Position numbers and translations under genes: made by a program
Notes under the pieces: generated by a model
What the model was told of the DNA's origin: nothing
What the model saw: the letters and a program-made list of their open reading frames with translations, nothing else
Database searches by the model: none
Source of the DNA: Oscillospiraceae bacterium
GTDB lineage: Bacteria > Bacillota > Clostridia > Oscillospirales > Oscillospiraceae
DNA: 64,000 nucleotides
Assembly (NCBI GenBank): GCA_009784725.1
Contig: WQXS01000007.1
Span: 21,177-85,176, forward strand
Direction of reading: 5' to 3'
Shown here: positions 26,386 to 34,781 of the stretch, in pieces
Position numbering within the stretch: the stretch's first letter is position 1
Layout of the letters: the number at the start of each line of letters is the position of its first letter

Positions 26386-27834
26386 TTGGATAAGACAATA
26401 AAGATAAAATCAAATGATATGCCGATGATAATATTCCGGCTGTTTCTGGTATTTGCGTTTCTCTCTGCCTTTATTGCAGCGTTTAACCCGGCAAGACTCA
26501 GCGAATTGATCAACAGCAGCATGTCATTATTTACGTATGCATTGTCTTATTCCACTATAGCAAATAATTTCATCCGTGCATTAAATCAGGGTTGGATTGA
26601 GCAAACTCCGCTTACAATGCTTTACATCGGTTCGCTCGTCTGTGCATTGTCGCTTGCGCTGGTTGCTGCATCATTTTGCCTAAGTCTCGGAAACATAAAA
26701 ATGAAGCGCCTTGGAGTAAAATTTTCTTTTGGTGCGGCACTTTTAGGCTTGTCGGGGACATTAGTTTTACGAATAGCATATTCACTTTTTCAAAATTCCC
26801 CGAACCCCGGCAGAATCGAACCTGTTTTTCCCGTCGGGATTTGGGTATATGCGGTTATGTTTACCGTTATCGCTGCATTTTCAATCCTTTTGTATATAAA
26901 ACTTCCGAAAGCCGCAGCAGACGAGGAGTATAGCCTTGAGCCAAAATACCGTCTTTTCCTGATGATTCTCCCGTTTCTGGTTCTGGTAGTTCTTTTTGCA
27001 TATCTTCCGCTTGCAGGCTGGCGTTATGCATTTTTTGACTATACTCCAGGACACCCGCTCACATGGGATAATTTTGTCGGGTTTAAATGGTTTCAATTCC
27101 TGTTTAACAATCCTGCACAACGTGCACAGATTGTCCGTGTTCTGACAAACACATTTGCACTTAGCGGAATCGGGCTTGCGACCTCGTGGCTTCCAATGGT
27201 ATTTGCTATTTTCTTATCCGAGCTTCGTTCAACTAAATTCAAGCGTACCGTTCAAACACTTACGACAATACCGAACTACATAAGCTGGGTTCTTGTTTAC
27301 GGTATTGCATTTGCCATTTTTTCAACCGAAGGTTTCTTTAACTGGTTCCTTGTAAATACCGGAATTGTCGAGCACGGAACAAACCATCTTCTGAGCGGCT
27401 CCAACATGTGGCTCAAAATGTGGGCATGGGGTACATGGAAAGGTCTCGGCTGGGGTGCAATAATCTATATTGCAAGTATTTCAAGTATTGACCAGCAGCT
27501 TTATGAAGCTGCAATGGTGGACGGCGCAGGGCGGTTTAAACGTATGTGGCATATAACGGTCCCGGGTCTTCTTCCGACATTCTTTGTGCTGCTGCTCCTT
27601 GGTATTTCAAATGTTCTTTCAAACGGCCTCGACCAGTATCTTGTATTTGAAAACCATGCAAACCGCAGTACAATCGAGGTTCTTGATTTATACATTTACA
27701 ATCTTGGTTTAACAGGCAACGGAAACATACCGCTGTCTACTCTCATAGGTATGTTGAAGTCGGCAATAAGCGTAATTCTGCTTTTCAGTGCAAACAGGCT
27801 TTCCAAGTTTGTTCGCGGCGAAACTATTGTTTAA
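26386..27834 (+). CDS. Sugar ABC transporter permease, LplB family, with extended N terminus
   Basis: A 482-residue membrane protein. Residues about 180-482 form a typical LplB/YteP-type permease with six membrane helices and the EAA loop YEAAMVDGAGRFKRMWHITVPGLLP, which contacts the ATPase. The first 175 residues are an extra part with about four hydrophobic segments (about 13-33, 75-101, 106-131, 143-170) that standard family members of about 300 residues lack. It uses a TTG start at 26386 behind AGAGGG. With the next permease and the binding protein it forms an oligosaccharide importer. The ATPase is not encoded here; a shared MsmK-like ATPase elsewhere is the usual solution. Confidence 0.88.
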   Translation: MDKTIKIKSNDMPMIIFRLFLVFAFLSAFIAAFNPARLSELINSSMSLFTYALSYSTIANNFIRALNQGWIEQTPLTMLYIGSLVCALSLALVAASFCLSLGNIKMKRLGVKFSFGAALLGLSGTLVLRIAYSLFQNSPNPGRIEPVFPVGIWVYAVMFTVIAAFSILLYIKLPKAAADEEYSLEPKYRLFLMILPFLVLVVLFAYLPLAGWRYAFFDYTPGHPLTWDNFVGFKWFQFLFNNPAQRAQIVRVLTNTFALSGIGLATSWLPMVFAIFLSELRSTKFKRTVQTLTTIPNYISWVLVYGIAFAIFSTEGFFNWFLVNTGIVEHGTNHLLSGSNMWLKMWAWGTWKGLGWGAIIYIASISSIDQQLYEAAMVDGAGRFKRMWHITVPGLLPTFFVLLLLGISNVLSNGLDQYLVFENHANRSTIEVLDLYIYNLGLTGNGNIPLSTLIGMLKSAISVILLFSANRLSKFVRGETIV

Positions 27835-27858
27835 ATTTTCATAGTGGGAGGTGAGAAC

Positions 27859-28812
27859 ATGTCAGGTGATAATACGGCAATTGAGAAGGACAGGGCAGTA
27901 ACACATAATACTTATTTCCTCAAAAGAACACCCGGAGACTGGGTATTCACAATTATTAACGGATTAATCTTTACCGTCTTTACATTGTTGTGTACTTTCC
28001 CGATTTATTATCTCTTTATTAACACAATAAGCGATAACAGGCTGGTGCAGCAAGGGCTTATCAACCTTTATCCCGTCGGGATTCATTTTGAAAACTACAT
28101 TTCGCTTCTGTCGGTGGGTGAGCTGATAAATGCTGCGTTTATTTCGGTTTCGAGGACTGTTGTCGGTACACTTGTTATGGTTCTTGCATCTGCCTTTGTC
28201 GGATACCTTGTTACTCAGCAAAAAATGCTCGGACGCAAACTTATTTACCGTTTTATAATTATTACAATGTATTTTAACGCAGGTCTTATTCCATGGTTTT
28301 TAAACATTATGATGCTTGGGCTGACAAATAATTTTTGGGGTTATATTATCCCGGGAATTGTAGCTCCGTTTAATATTATACTTGTAAAAACATACATCGA
28401 ATCATTACCGAAAGAGCTTGAAGAAAGTGCGTTTATAGATGGTGCAGGATATTTTACAGTATTTCGCAGTATTATCCTGCCGCTCAGCAAACCCATTCTC
28501 GCAACAATAGCTGTCTTCGGAGCTGTAGGGCATTGGAACTCTTTTGTCGACTCAATTATCCTCATGGGAAGCGAGCCGAGACTCTATACATTGCAGCACA
28601 GGCTTTATATGTATCTTAATATGGCTACCAACTTAAGTAATCTTATGGATTCAACAGGTAACATCAGTGAAAGGGATTTAGCCGCCGCACTTAACGGTCG
28701 CATTACATCTCTCACTGTTGCAATGGTTTCAATTGTACCGATTCTAATGGTCTATCCGTTTATGCAACGGTTTTTCCAGAAGGGTTTGATGATGGGTGCA
28801 GTTAAAGGGTAA
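27859..28812 (+). CDS. Sugar ABC transporter permease, YtcP family
   Basis: A 317-residue inner permease subunit with six predicted helices and the EAA motif ELEESAFIDGAGYFTVFRSIILPLSKP near residue 195-220. It pairs with the LplB-type permease encoded 24 bases upstream. I chose ATG 27859 because GGGAGGTGAG lies just upstream; an in-frame GTG at 27844 precedes that site and is not needed. The family imports complex oligosaccharides in Firmicutes. Confidence 0.92.
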   Translation: MSGDNTAIEKDRAVTHNTYFLKRTPGDWVFTIINGLIFTVFTLLCTFPIYYLFINTISDNRLVQQGLINLYPVGIHFENYISLLSVGELINAAFISVSRTVVGTLVMVLASAFVGYLVTQQKMLGRKLIYRFIIITMYFNAGLIPWFLNIMMLGLTNNFWGYIIPGIVAPFNIILVKTYIESLPKELEESAFIDGAGYFTVFRSIILPLSKPILATIAVFGAVGHWNSFVDSIILMGSEPRLYTLQHRLYMYLNMATNLSNLMDSTGNISERDLAAALNGRITSLTVAMVSIVPILMVYPFMQRFFQKGLMMGAVKG

Positions 28813-28859
28813 TAAAATTAATTAAAGTATTATTAAACAGAAAAATGGAGGGATTATTA

Positions 28860-30554
28860 ATGAAAGCAAAAAAGATTCTGGTGTTGTTTATGGTGCTTGC
28901 TGTTTTAACTCCGATAATTGCAGGTTGTGCAAGCGGCGGTTCGGGAAGAGGCGGAGCACCGATTGACCTTGTTATCTACTCACAGCTTGCCAATTTTTCG
29001 GGAGAAATGACAGGATGGGGTGCAGAGATTCTCCGCGAAAAATTTAACGTTAACATTACTATTATTAATGACGGTGTTGACGGGACTTTCCAAACACGGA
29101 TGGAAGGCGGATTTTTAGGTGATATAATTCTTTTCGGAAATGATGGAGATGAGTATCATGATGCTTCCACAGCCGGCTTCCTTTTCGACTGGGAAGAGGA
29201 TGATTTATTAACCGATTTCGGTCCTTATATTGCCGAGCATTTCGGAAGTGCACTTGAAAAAAACAAAGGGATAACCGGAAAAATGCACGGCTTTGGCCAT
29301 AATGTTGCAGCTAGTGCAACAGATGCGGAGGAATTTTTCTATTATCCTCATGTACGTTTTGATTTATACGAAAAGCTCGGACATCCCGAAGTTAATACAC
29401 TCGAGGATTTTATTCCTGTGCTTGCCGCAATGGTGGAGCTTGAACCCGAAACTCCGACCGGTGCAAAAACCTATGCAGTTTCATCTTTTGACGGATGGGA
29501 CGGAGATATGGTTATGATGGTTAAATCAACCTCTGCACTTTACGGCTGGGAGGAATTCCATATAGGTCTTTACTGCACACAAACACAAACCTTTGAAGGT
29601 GCCCTGCAGGAAGGCGGCTGGTATCTTCGTGCTTTGAAATTTTATAATACACTTTATCAAATGGGACTCTATGATCCCGATTCCATGACACAAACATGGG
29701 ATGACCTTATAGAGAAATATACAAACGGTCAGGCTATGTTTAATATTTTCTCATGGATTGCAGACAGTTATAATACCGATGAAAATATGGATGACGGCAG
29801 AATGATGCGTCCTGTAGTTGCAAAAGACCAGGTTAATCTCGGCAGCGGTCTTAATATCTACGGCGGAAACCGTGTCTGGGCAATCGGAGCAAACAGCAAT
29901 TATCCCGAGCTTTGCATGGAGATTATTAACTGGTTTTGCACCCCTGAAGGTGTTCTTTCCTATAACTACGGACCTCAAGGTGTAGCATGGGATTACGGTG
30001 ATGACGGTGAGGCATATTTAACAGAGCTTGGATTAAAAATTCATGAAGATGATGATGAGACTGTACTGACTTATGGTGACTGGACAGGGCAGTACAAGCT
30101 CGGCACATTTGAGCACAATAACACAACCTGGTCCCTTGATGCTGTAAATCCCGAATCACCGACGGGGCAGACATTTCGATACAGAAACTGGCCGAGCTTC
30201 GAGCTTGTCCGTGTTGTCCGTCCGATAGAGCAGGCATGGCGCGAATGGTCCGGTTTTGTTAAAGAAGATGACTACATAACAAATAACGGTTCAACAATTG
30301 CGATTGCTTCAAGATACTCGGCAACAAGGAGAGACCGTGAGTTGCTTACCATATGGACTCAGGTTACAAATACAATTAAAGAAGGCTCATGGAATGCAAT
30401 ATATGCAGAGTCAGATGACGAGTATGATCAAATTGTTGCTAAAATGATTACAGATGCTCATGCATTCGGTTACGAGCAATGCATTGAATGGATTTTACCC
30501 GAAGCGGTAGCCCGCAAAAATGCCGAGAATGCAGCCCTTGCAGCAGCAGGATAA
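28860..30554 (+). CDS. Extracellular solute-binding lipoprotein (LplA-like) for oligosaccharides
   Basis: A 564-residue lipoprotein with signal peptide and lipobox IIAGC (Cys23), followed by a Ser/Gly-rich spacer and a large two-lobe binding domain. Many aromatic residues (WDGDMVMMV, TQTWDDLI, NWFCTPEGV, WPSFELVR) are consistent with oligosaccharide binding. It belongs with the LplB/YtcP permeases and should deliver ligand to them. The start is ATG 28860, preceded by GGAGGG; the in-frame ATG at 28845 overlaps that ribosome binding site. A GC-rich hairpin follows the gene, as often seen after abundantly expressed binding proteins. The ligand is inferred to be gluco- or xyloglucan oligosaccharides. 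Confidence 0.9.
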   Translation: MKAKKILVLFMVLAVLTPIIAGCASGGSGRGGAPIDLVIYSQLANFSGEMTGWGAEILREKFNVNITIINDGVDGTFQTRMEGGFLGDIILFGNDGDEYHDASTAGFLFDWEEDDLLTDFGPYIAEHFGSALEKNKGITGKMHGFGHNVAASATDAEEFFYYPHVRFDLYEKLGHPEVNTLEDFIPVLAAMVELEPETPTGAKTYAVSSFDGWDGDMVMMVKSTSALYGWEEFHIGLYCTQTQTFEGALQEGGWYLRALKFYNTLYQMGLYDPDSMTQTWDDLIEKYTNGQAMFNIFSWIADSYNTDENMDDGRMMRPVVAKDQVNLGSGLNIYGGNRVWAIGANSNYPELCMEIINWFCTPEGVLSYNYGPQGVAWDYGDDGEAYLTELGLKIHEDDDETVLTYGDWTGQYKLGTFEHNNTTWSLDAVNPESPTGQTFRYRNWPSFELVRVVRPIEQAWREWSGFVKEDDYITNNGSTIAIASRYSATRRDRELLTIWTQVTNTIKEGSWNAIYAESDDEYDQIVAKMITDAHAFGYEQCIEWILPEAVARKNAENAALAAAG

Positions 30555-30566
30555 GAAATTGAAACC

Positions 30567-30588
30567 AACCCCCCGTCAAAGGGGGGTT
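30567..30588 (+). terminator. GC-rich hairpin after the binding-protein gene
   Basis: AACCCCCC (30567-30574) pairs with GGGGGGTT (30581-30588) around GTCAAA. It is followed after some 15 bases by ATTTATTTTTTT. The separation from the T run makes it a likely partial terminator or mRNA-stabilising stem between the transporter and phosphorylase genes. Confidence 0.65.
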
Positions 30589-30624
30589 AATACTCAAAAT
30601 TTATTTTTTTAAAGGAGACTTACA

Positions 30625-33048
30625 GTGAAATACGGTTATTTTGACGACAGCAAACGCGAATATGTAATTGAAACTCCGTTTACTCCGCTTCCCTGGATCA
30701 ATTATTTGGGTTCAAATGAATTTTTCGGACTTATATCCAATACAGGCGGAGGATATAATTTTTACCGTGATGCAAAGCTTCGCCGCCTGACACGTTACAG
30801 ATATAACAATGTCGGACGCGATACAGGCGGGCGGCTCTTCTATATCAATGACGGAACCGATATCTGGAGTCCTGCATTTTTTCCCGCAAAAAAAGCGCTT
30901 GATTCATATAAATGCCGTCACGGTAACGGCTATACAGTTTTTGAATCTTCTAAAAACGGTATCTCCTCAGATTTGACATGTTTTGTTCCCGTAACTGATA
31001 ATTGTGAAATAAACCGTCTGATAATTAAGAATAATTCAGATGCCGCAAGGGATGTCAGTATAGTCAGTGCAGTTGAATTTTGTTTATGGAATGCTGCAGA
31101 TGACGGAACAAATTTTCAGCGTAATTTTAATATCGGCGAAGTTGAAATCGAAGACGGTGTTATCTACCACAAAACCGAATACCGCGAGAGAAGAAACCAT
31201 TATGCATTTTATTCTGTTAACCAAAAAACCGCAGGATACGATACTGATTTGGATACATTTCTCGGTAAATTCAATGATTATGAAGCGCCGAAAACAGTTA
31301 TGGAAGGAAAAAGCGGAAATACAAGAGCACACGGCTGGTCACCAATCGGGTGTCATCGCCTTGAATACCGCCTTTCACCGGGTGAAGAGGCGGAGATGAT
31401 TTTTATACTCGGTTATATCGAGTTGCTAAGCAGCGAAAAATGGGACGGCCCTGCAGCCGGCGGCATCATTAATAAGGGCCCTGCAAAAGAGCTGATGGGC
31501 AAGTTCAATAACTCAAAGGCTGTAAGTGATGAGTTAAATGCTCTTGCAGTTTACTGGGACAAGCTTCTTTCCAAGTTTGAGGTCAGGTCCGGCGACGAAA
31601 AACTCGACCGTATGGTAAACATCTGGAATCAGTATCAATGTATGATTACCTTTAACATGAGCCGTAGCGCAAGCTATTATGAAAGCGGGCAGGGGCGGGG
31701 AATGGGATTTCGCGATTCCTGTCAGGACCTGCTCGGATTTGTCCACATTGTGCCCGAAAGAGCAAGAGAACGGATTTTAGACATTGCGGCGATTCAATTT
31801 GAAAGCGGCGGGGCATGGCATCAATATCAGCCGCTCACAAAGCGAGGAAATGCCGATGCGGGAATGGGATTTAACGATGACCCGCTTTGGCTCATCGGCT
31901 GTACACATGCATATATCTCCGAAACCGGTGATTATTCAATTCTTGATGAACTTGTACCCTTCGAAAATAAAGAGGGAAGTGAAAAACCGCTGTTTGAGCA
32001 TTTAAGAGCAAGCTTTAACTATACACTTAATAATCTCGGACCGCATAAATTACCGCTTATAGGGCGGGCAGACTGGAATGACTGCCTTAATTTAAACTGC
32101 TTCTCCGAAGAACCGGGCGAAAGTTTTCAAACCTGCGCAAATATCGAAAGTGAGGCTGAGAGTGTATTTATTGCGGGTATGTTTGTATTCTACGGCAGAC
32201 AGTATTCTGAGATTTGTTTAAAACGCGGGCTCGTTGAAGAATCAAAAAATGCTGATAAAGCTGTTTCGGATATGAGTGAAACCATCTTAAAGCATGGTTG
32301 GGACGGAGAGTGGTTTTTACGTGCATATGATTCTAACGGCGATAAGGTAGGCAGCAGCACCTGTACTGACGGAAAAATATTTATAGAACCTCAAGGTATG
32401 TGCGTTATGGCAGGTGTAGGTGTCGAAACAGGAGAAGCCAAAAAAGCTCTTGATTCAACGAAAAAACATCTTACCTTTGAATACGGTACTTGTCTTGTTG
32501 CACCTGCGTATAAGGAATACCATTTAAACCTTGGTGAAATTTCCAGTTATCCTCCGGGGTATAAGGAAAACGGCAGTGTATTTTGCCATAATAATCCCTG
32601 GGTAAGCATTGCGGAAACCATGGTAGGCAATGCAGATGAGGCTTTTGAAATTTACAGGAAGATTTGTCCTGCATATATTGAAGATATCAGTGATATCCAC
32701 CGCACAGAACCCTATGTCTACAGCCAGACCATTGCAGGTCAGGAGGCTCCGACAGCGGGTGAGGCAAAAAACAGCTGGCTTACTGGTACCGCCGCATGGA
32801 CATTTGTGAATGTAAGTCAATATCTTCTCGGAATCAAACCCGAGCTCGACGGTCTTCGCATCAATCCCTGTCTTCCCGAAAACTTTAACAACGTTAAGAT
32901 AAAACGCGAGTACAGAGGAGCATCTTACGATATAACTTTTACTAAATCGGATGAAAAGGGTTTATGGGCAGACGGAGTAAAAATCGACTCGGGAATAATT
33001 CCCGCTGCTCCCGCCGGTTCAAACGTAAAAGTTGAATGCAAAATATAA
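30625..33048 (+). CDS. cbpA: Cellobiose phosphorylase (GH94)
   Basis: An 807-residue cytoplasmic enzyme converting cellobiose and phosphate to glucose 1-phosphate and glucose. The sequence follows the Clostridium-type cellobiose phosphorylases closely throughout: [62 protein letters not shown]. The catalytic acid is D483 in [14 protein letters not shown], and the C-terminal [11 protein letters not shown]...[11 protein letters not shown] segment is conserved. The length matches the family. It uses a GTG start at 30625 with AAAGGAGA upstream. It follows the ABC importer, consistent with phosphorolysis of imported cellobiose or of cellobiose left after side-chain removal. Confidence 0.93.
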   Translation: MKYGYFDDSKREYVIETPFTPLPWINYLGSNEFFGLISNTGGGYNFYRDAKLRRLTRYRYNNVGRDTGGRLFYINDGTDIWSPAFFPAKKALDSYKCRHGNGYTVFESSKNGISSDLTCFVPVTDNCEINRLIIKNNSDAARDVSIVSAVEFCLWNAADDGTNFQRNFNIGEVEIEDGVIYHKTEYRERRNHYAFYSVNQKTAGYDTDLDTFLGKFNDYEAPKTVMEGKSGNTRAHGWSPIGCHRLEYRLSPGEEAEMIFILGYIELLSSEKWDGPAAGGIINKGPAKELMGKFNNSKAVSDELNALAVYWDKLLSKFEVRSGDEKLDRMVNIWNQYQCMITFNMSRSASYYESGQGRGMGFRDSCQDLLGFVHIVPERARERILDIAAIQFESGGAWHQYQPLTKRGNADAGMGFNDDPLWLIGCTHAYISETGDYSILDELVPFENKEGSEKPLFEHLRASFNYTLNNLGPHKLPLIGRADWNDCLNLNCFSEEPGESFQTCANIESEAESVFIAGMFVFYGRQYSEICLKRGLVEESKNADKAVSDMSETILKHGWDGEWFLRAYDSNGDKVGSSTCTDGKIFIEPQGMCVMAGVGVETGEAKKALDSTKKHLTFEYGTCLVAPAYKEYHLNLGEISSYPPGYKENGSVFCHNNPWVSIAETMVGNADEAFEIYRKICPAYIEDISDIHRTEPYVYSQTIAGQEAPTAGEAKNSWLTGTAAWTFVNVSQYLLGIKPELDGLRINPCLPENFNNVKIKREYRGASYDITFTKSDEKGLWADGVKIDSGIIPAAPAGSNVKVECKI

Positions 33049-33064
33049 ATAAAGGTATAAGCAT

Positions 33065-34588
33065 ATGAAATATTTACTTGGAATAGACCTTGGGACTTCA
33101 GGAACAAAAACTGTTCTTTTTACCGAAGACGGGTTGGCTTTAAACTCGGCAACAGAAGAGTATGAGCTCTATCAGCCTCATAACGGCTGGGCGGAGCAGG
33201 AGCCTGATGACTGGTGGAAAGCATGTATTTCATCCGTCAAAAGGGTTTTGGCAGAATCTCGTATTAATGCTGCAGATATTGCCGGAATCGGATTTTCCGG
33301 TCAGATGCACGGGCTTGTTATGCTCGATGAGAACGGGGAAAGCCTGCGCAGAAGCATCATCTGGTGTGACGGGCGTACAGCCGGAGAATGTGCGGACATA
33401 ATGAATCGTGTCGGAGCGAAAAGACTTGTTGAACTTACAGGAAACCAAGCACTTACAAGCTTTACGGCAGGGAATATTCTCTGGGTGAGAAATAACGAAC
33501 CCGAGGTATATAAACGCTGCAGACACATTTTGCTTCCAAAGGATTATCTTCGTTATAAACTTACCGGTAAACCCGGTATGGAAGCAAGCGATGCATCGGG
33601 TATGAATATTCTCGATATAGAAGAACGTATCTGGTCGGAAGAAATTCTGAAAAAACTCGAAATAGACCCGGAGCTACTGCCCGATGTATATGAATCCGGT
33701 ATGCTTGCAGGACATATCACTGCCGAAGCTGCGAAGCTTACAGGGCTGAAGGAAGGAACACCCGTTGTTTACGGAAGCGGTGATAATGCAGCTGCCGCTA
33801 TCGGAACAGGTGTTGTTGAAAAAGGGAAGGCCTTTATTACAATCGGCACATCAGGTGTATTATTTGCTCACTCCGACAGCGTTGCAGTAGATACCGGCGG
33901 ACGTGTAAACACATTTTGCGCAGCCGCTCAGGATTCCTGGGCTGTCTTCGGCTGTACTCTCGCTGCAGGTATGTCACTCCAATGGCTTAGAAATAATTTC
34001 TTCCTGCCCGAAATGAAGGTTGCCGAAGGACTTGGAAAAGACCCGTACACAATAATGACAGAGCAGGCAGAGCGTGTACCGATCGGTGCAAACAAGCTTC
34101 TGTTTCTGCCGTATCTGATGGGTGAACGAAGCCCGATACTTGACCCGGATGCCCGTGCTGTCTTTTTCGGGCTGTCCGCAATCCATAATAAATATGATAT
34201 GCTCAGGAGCGTAATGGAGGGTGTTGTTTATGCACAAAGACAATGCCTTGACATTCTCCGGGATATGGGGATTGAGTTTAAAGAGCTTTACGCAACCGGC
34301 GGAGGAGGAACAAGCCCTCTGTGGAGACAGATGATTGCCGACATATTTGATTTGCCCGTAGTAACAATTCAAAACAGGGAAGGCCCCGCACTCGGCGCAG
34401 CAATTCTCGCAGGTGTCGGAACAGGTTTATACCCGAGCATTCCGGATGCCTGCCGCAGAATAATCAAACAAAACTCACCGCAGGACCCGATTGCCGCAAA
34501 CTCTGCTAAATATGCACCATACTACGACCTCTACTGCGATCTCTATCCGGGAATGAAAAACGGCTTCAAAACATTATCGAAGTTATAA
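33065..34588 (+). CDS. xylB: Xylulokinase
   Basis: A 507-residue FGGY-family kinase phosphorylating D-xylulose to xylulose 5-phosphate for the pentose phosphate pathway. It has the N-terminal phosphate-binding motif GIDLGTSGTK, the xylulokinase-typical GFSGQMHGLV near residue 80, the aspartate in GSGDNAAAAIGTG near 240, and the C-terminal ATGGGGTSPLWRQMIADI. It begins 16 bases after the cellobiose phosphorylase stop. Xylose isomerase is not in the window. Its presence fits xylose release by the GH31 enzyme of the island. Confidence 0.93.
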   Translation: MKYLLGIDLGTSGTKTVLFTEDGLALNSATEEYELYQPHNGWAEQEPDDWWKACISSVKRVLAESRINAADIAGIGFSGQMHGLVMLDENGESLRRSIIWCDGRTAGECADIMNRVGAKRLVELTGNQALTSFTAGNILWVRNNEPEVYKRCRHILLPKDYLRYKLTGKPGMEASDASGMNILDIEERIWSEEILKKLEIDPELLPDVYESGMLAGHITAEAAKLTGLKEGTPVVYGSGDNAAAAIGTGVVEKGKAFITIGTSGVLFAHSDSVAVDTGGRVNTFCAAAQDSWAVFGCTLAAGMSLQWLRNNFFLPEMKVAEGLGKDPYTIMTEQAERVPIGANKLLFLPYLMGERSPILDPDARAVFFGLSAIHNKYDMLRSVMEGVVYAQRQCLDILRDMGIEFKELYATGGGGTSPLWRQMIADIFDLPVVTIQNREGPALGAAILAGVGTGLYPSIPDACRRIIKQNSPQDPIAANSAKYAPYYDLYCDLYPGMKNGFKTLSKL

Positions 34589-34607
34589 ATAATATATGTA
34601 AATCTTA

Positions 34608-34655
34608 ATTGAGCCTAAACAGTTAAATTAGAGTTTTTAACCGTTTAGGCTCAAT
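34608..34655 (+). terminator. Long hairpin closing the carbohydrate island
   Basis: ATTGAGCCTAAAC (34608-34620) and GTTTAGGCTCAAT (34643-34655) pair perfectly over 13 bp. Inside, GTTAAA (34622-34627) and TTTAAC (34636-34641) extend the stem with single-base mismatches. The following sequence is AT-rich (ATATAGGATATTTTATAT) but has no T run. It probably terminates or stabilises the xylB end of the island transcript. Confidence 0.65.
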
Positions 34656-34712
34656 ATATAGGATATTTTATATACATTATTACTAAATATTGTGATTTTT
34701 GCTAAATATGTA

Positions 34713-34741
34713 TTGATATGTGATTCTATAAAGAGTATAAT
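34713..34741 (+). promoter_or_regulatory. SigA-type promoter for smc-ftsY
   Basis: TTGATA (34713-34718) and TATAAT (34736-34741) are separated by 17 bases, about 40 bases upstream of the smc start. A second TATAAT at 34756-34761 lacks a good -35. The promoter gives smc its own transcription, independent of the island. Confidence 0.75.
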
Positions 34742-34781
34742 ATTTTTCGGTAACTTATAATATGTCTGTACCAGAAAGCCG

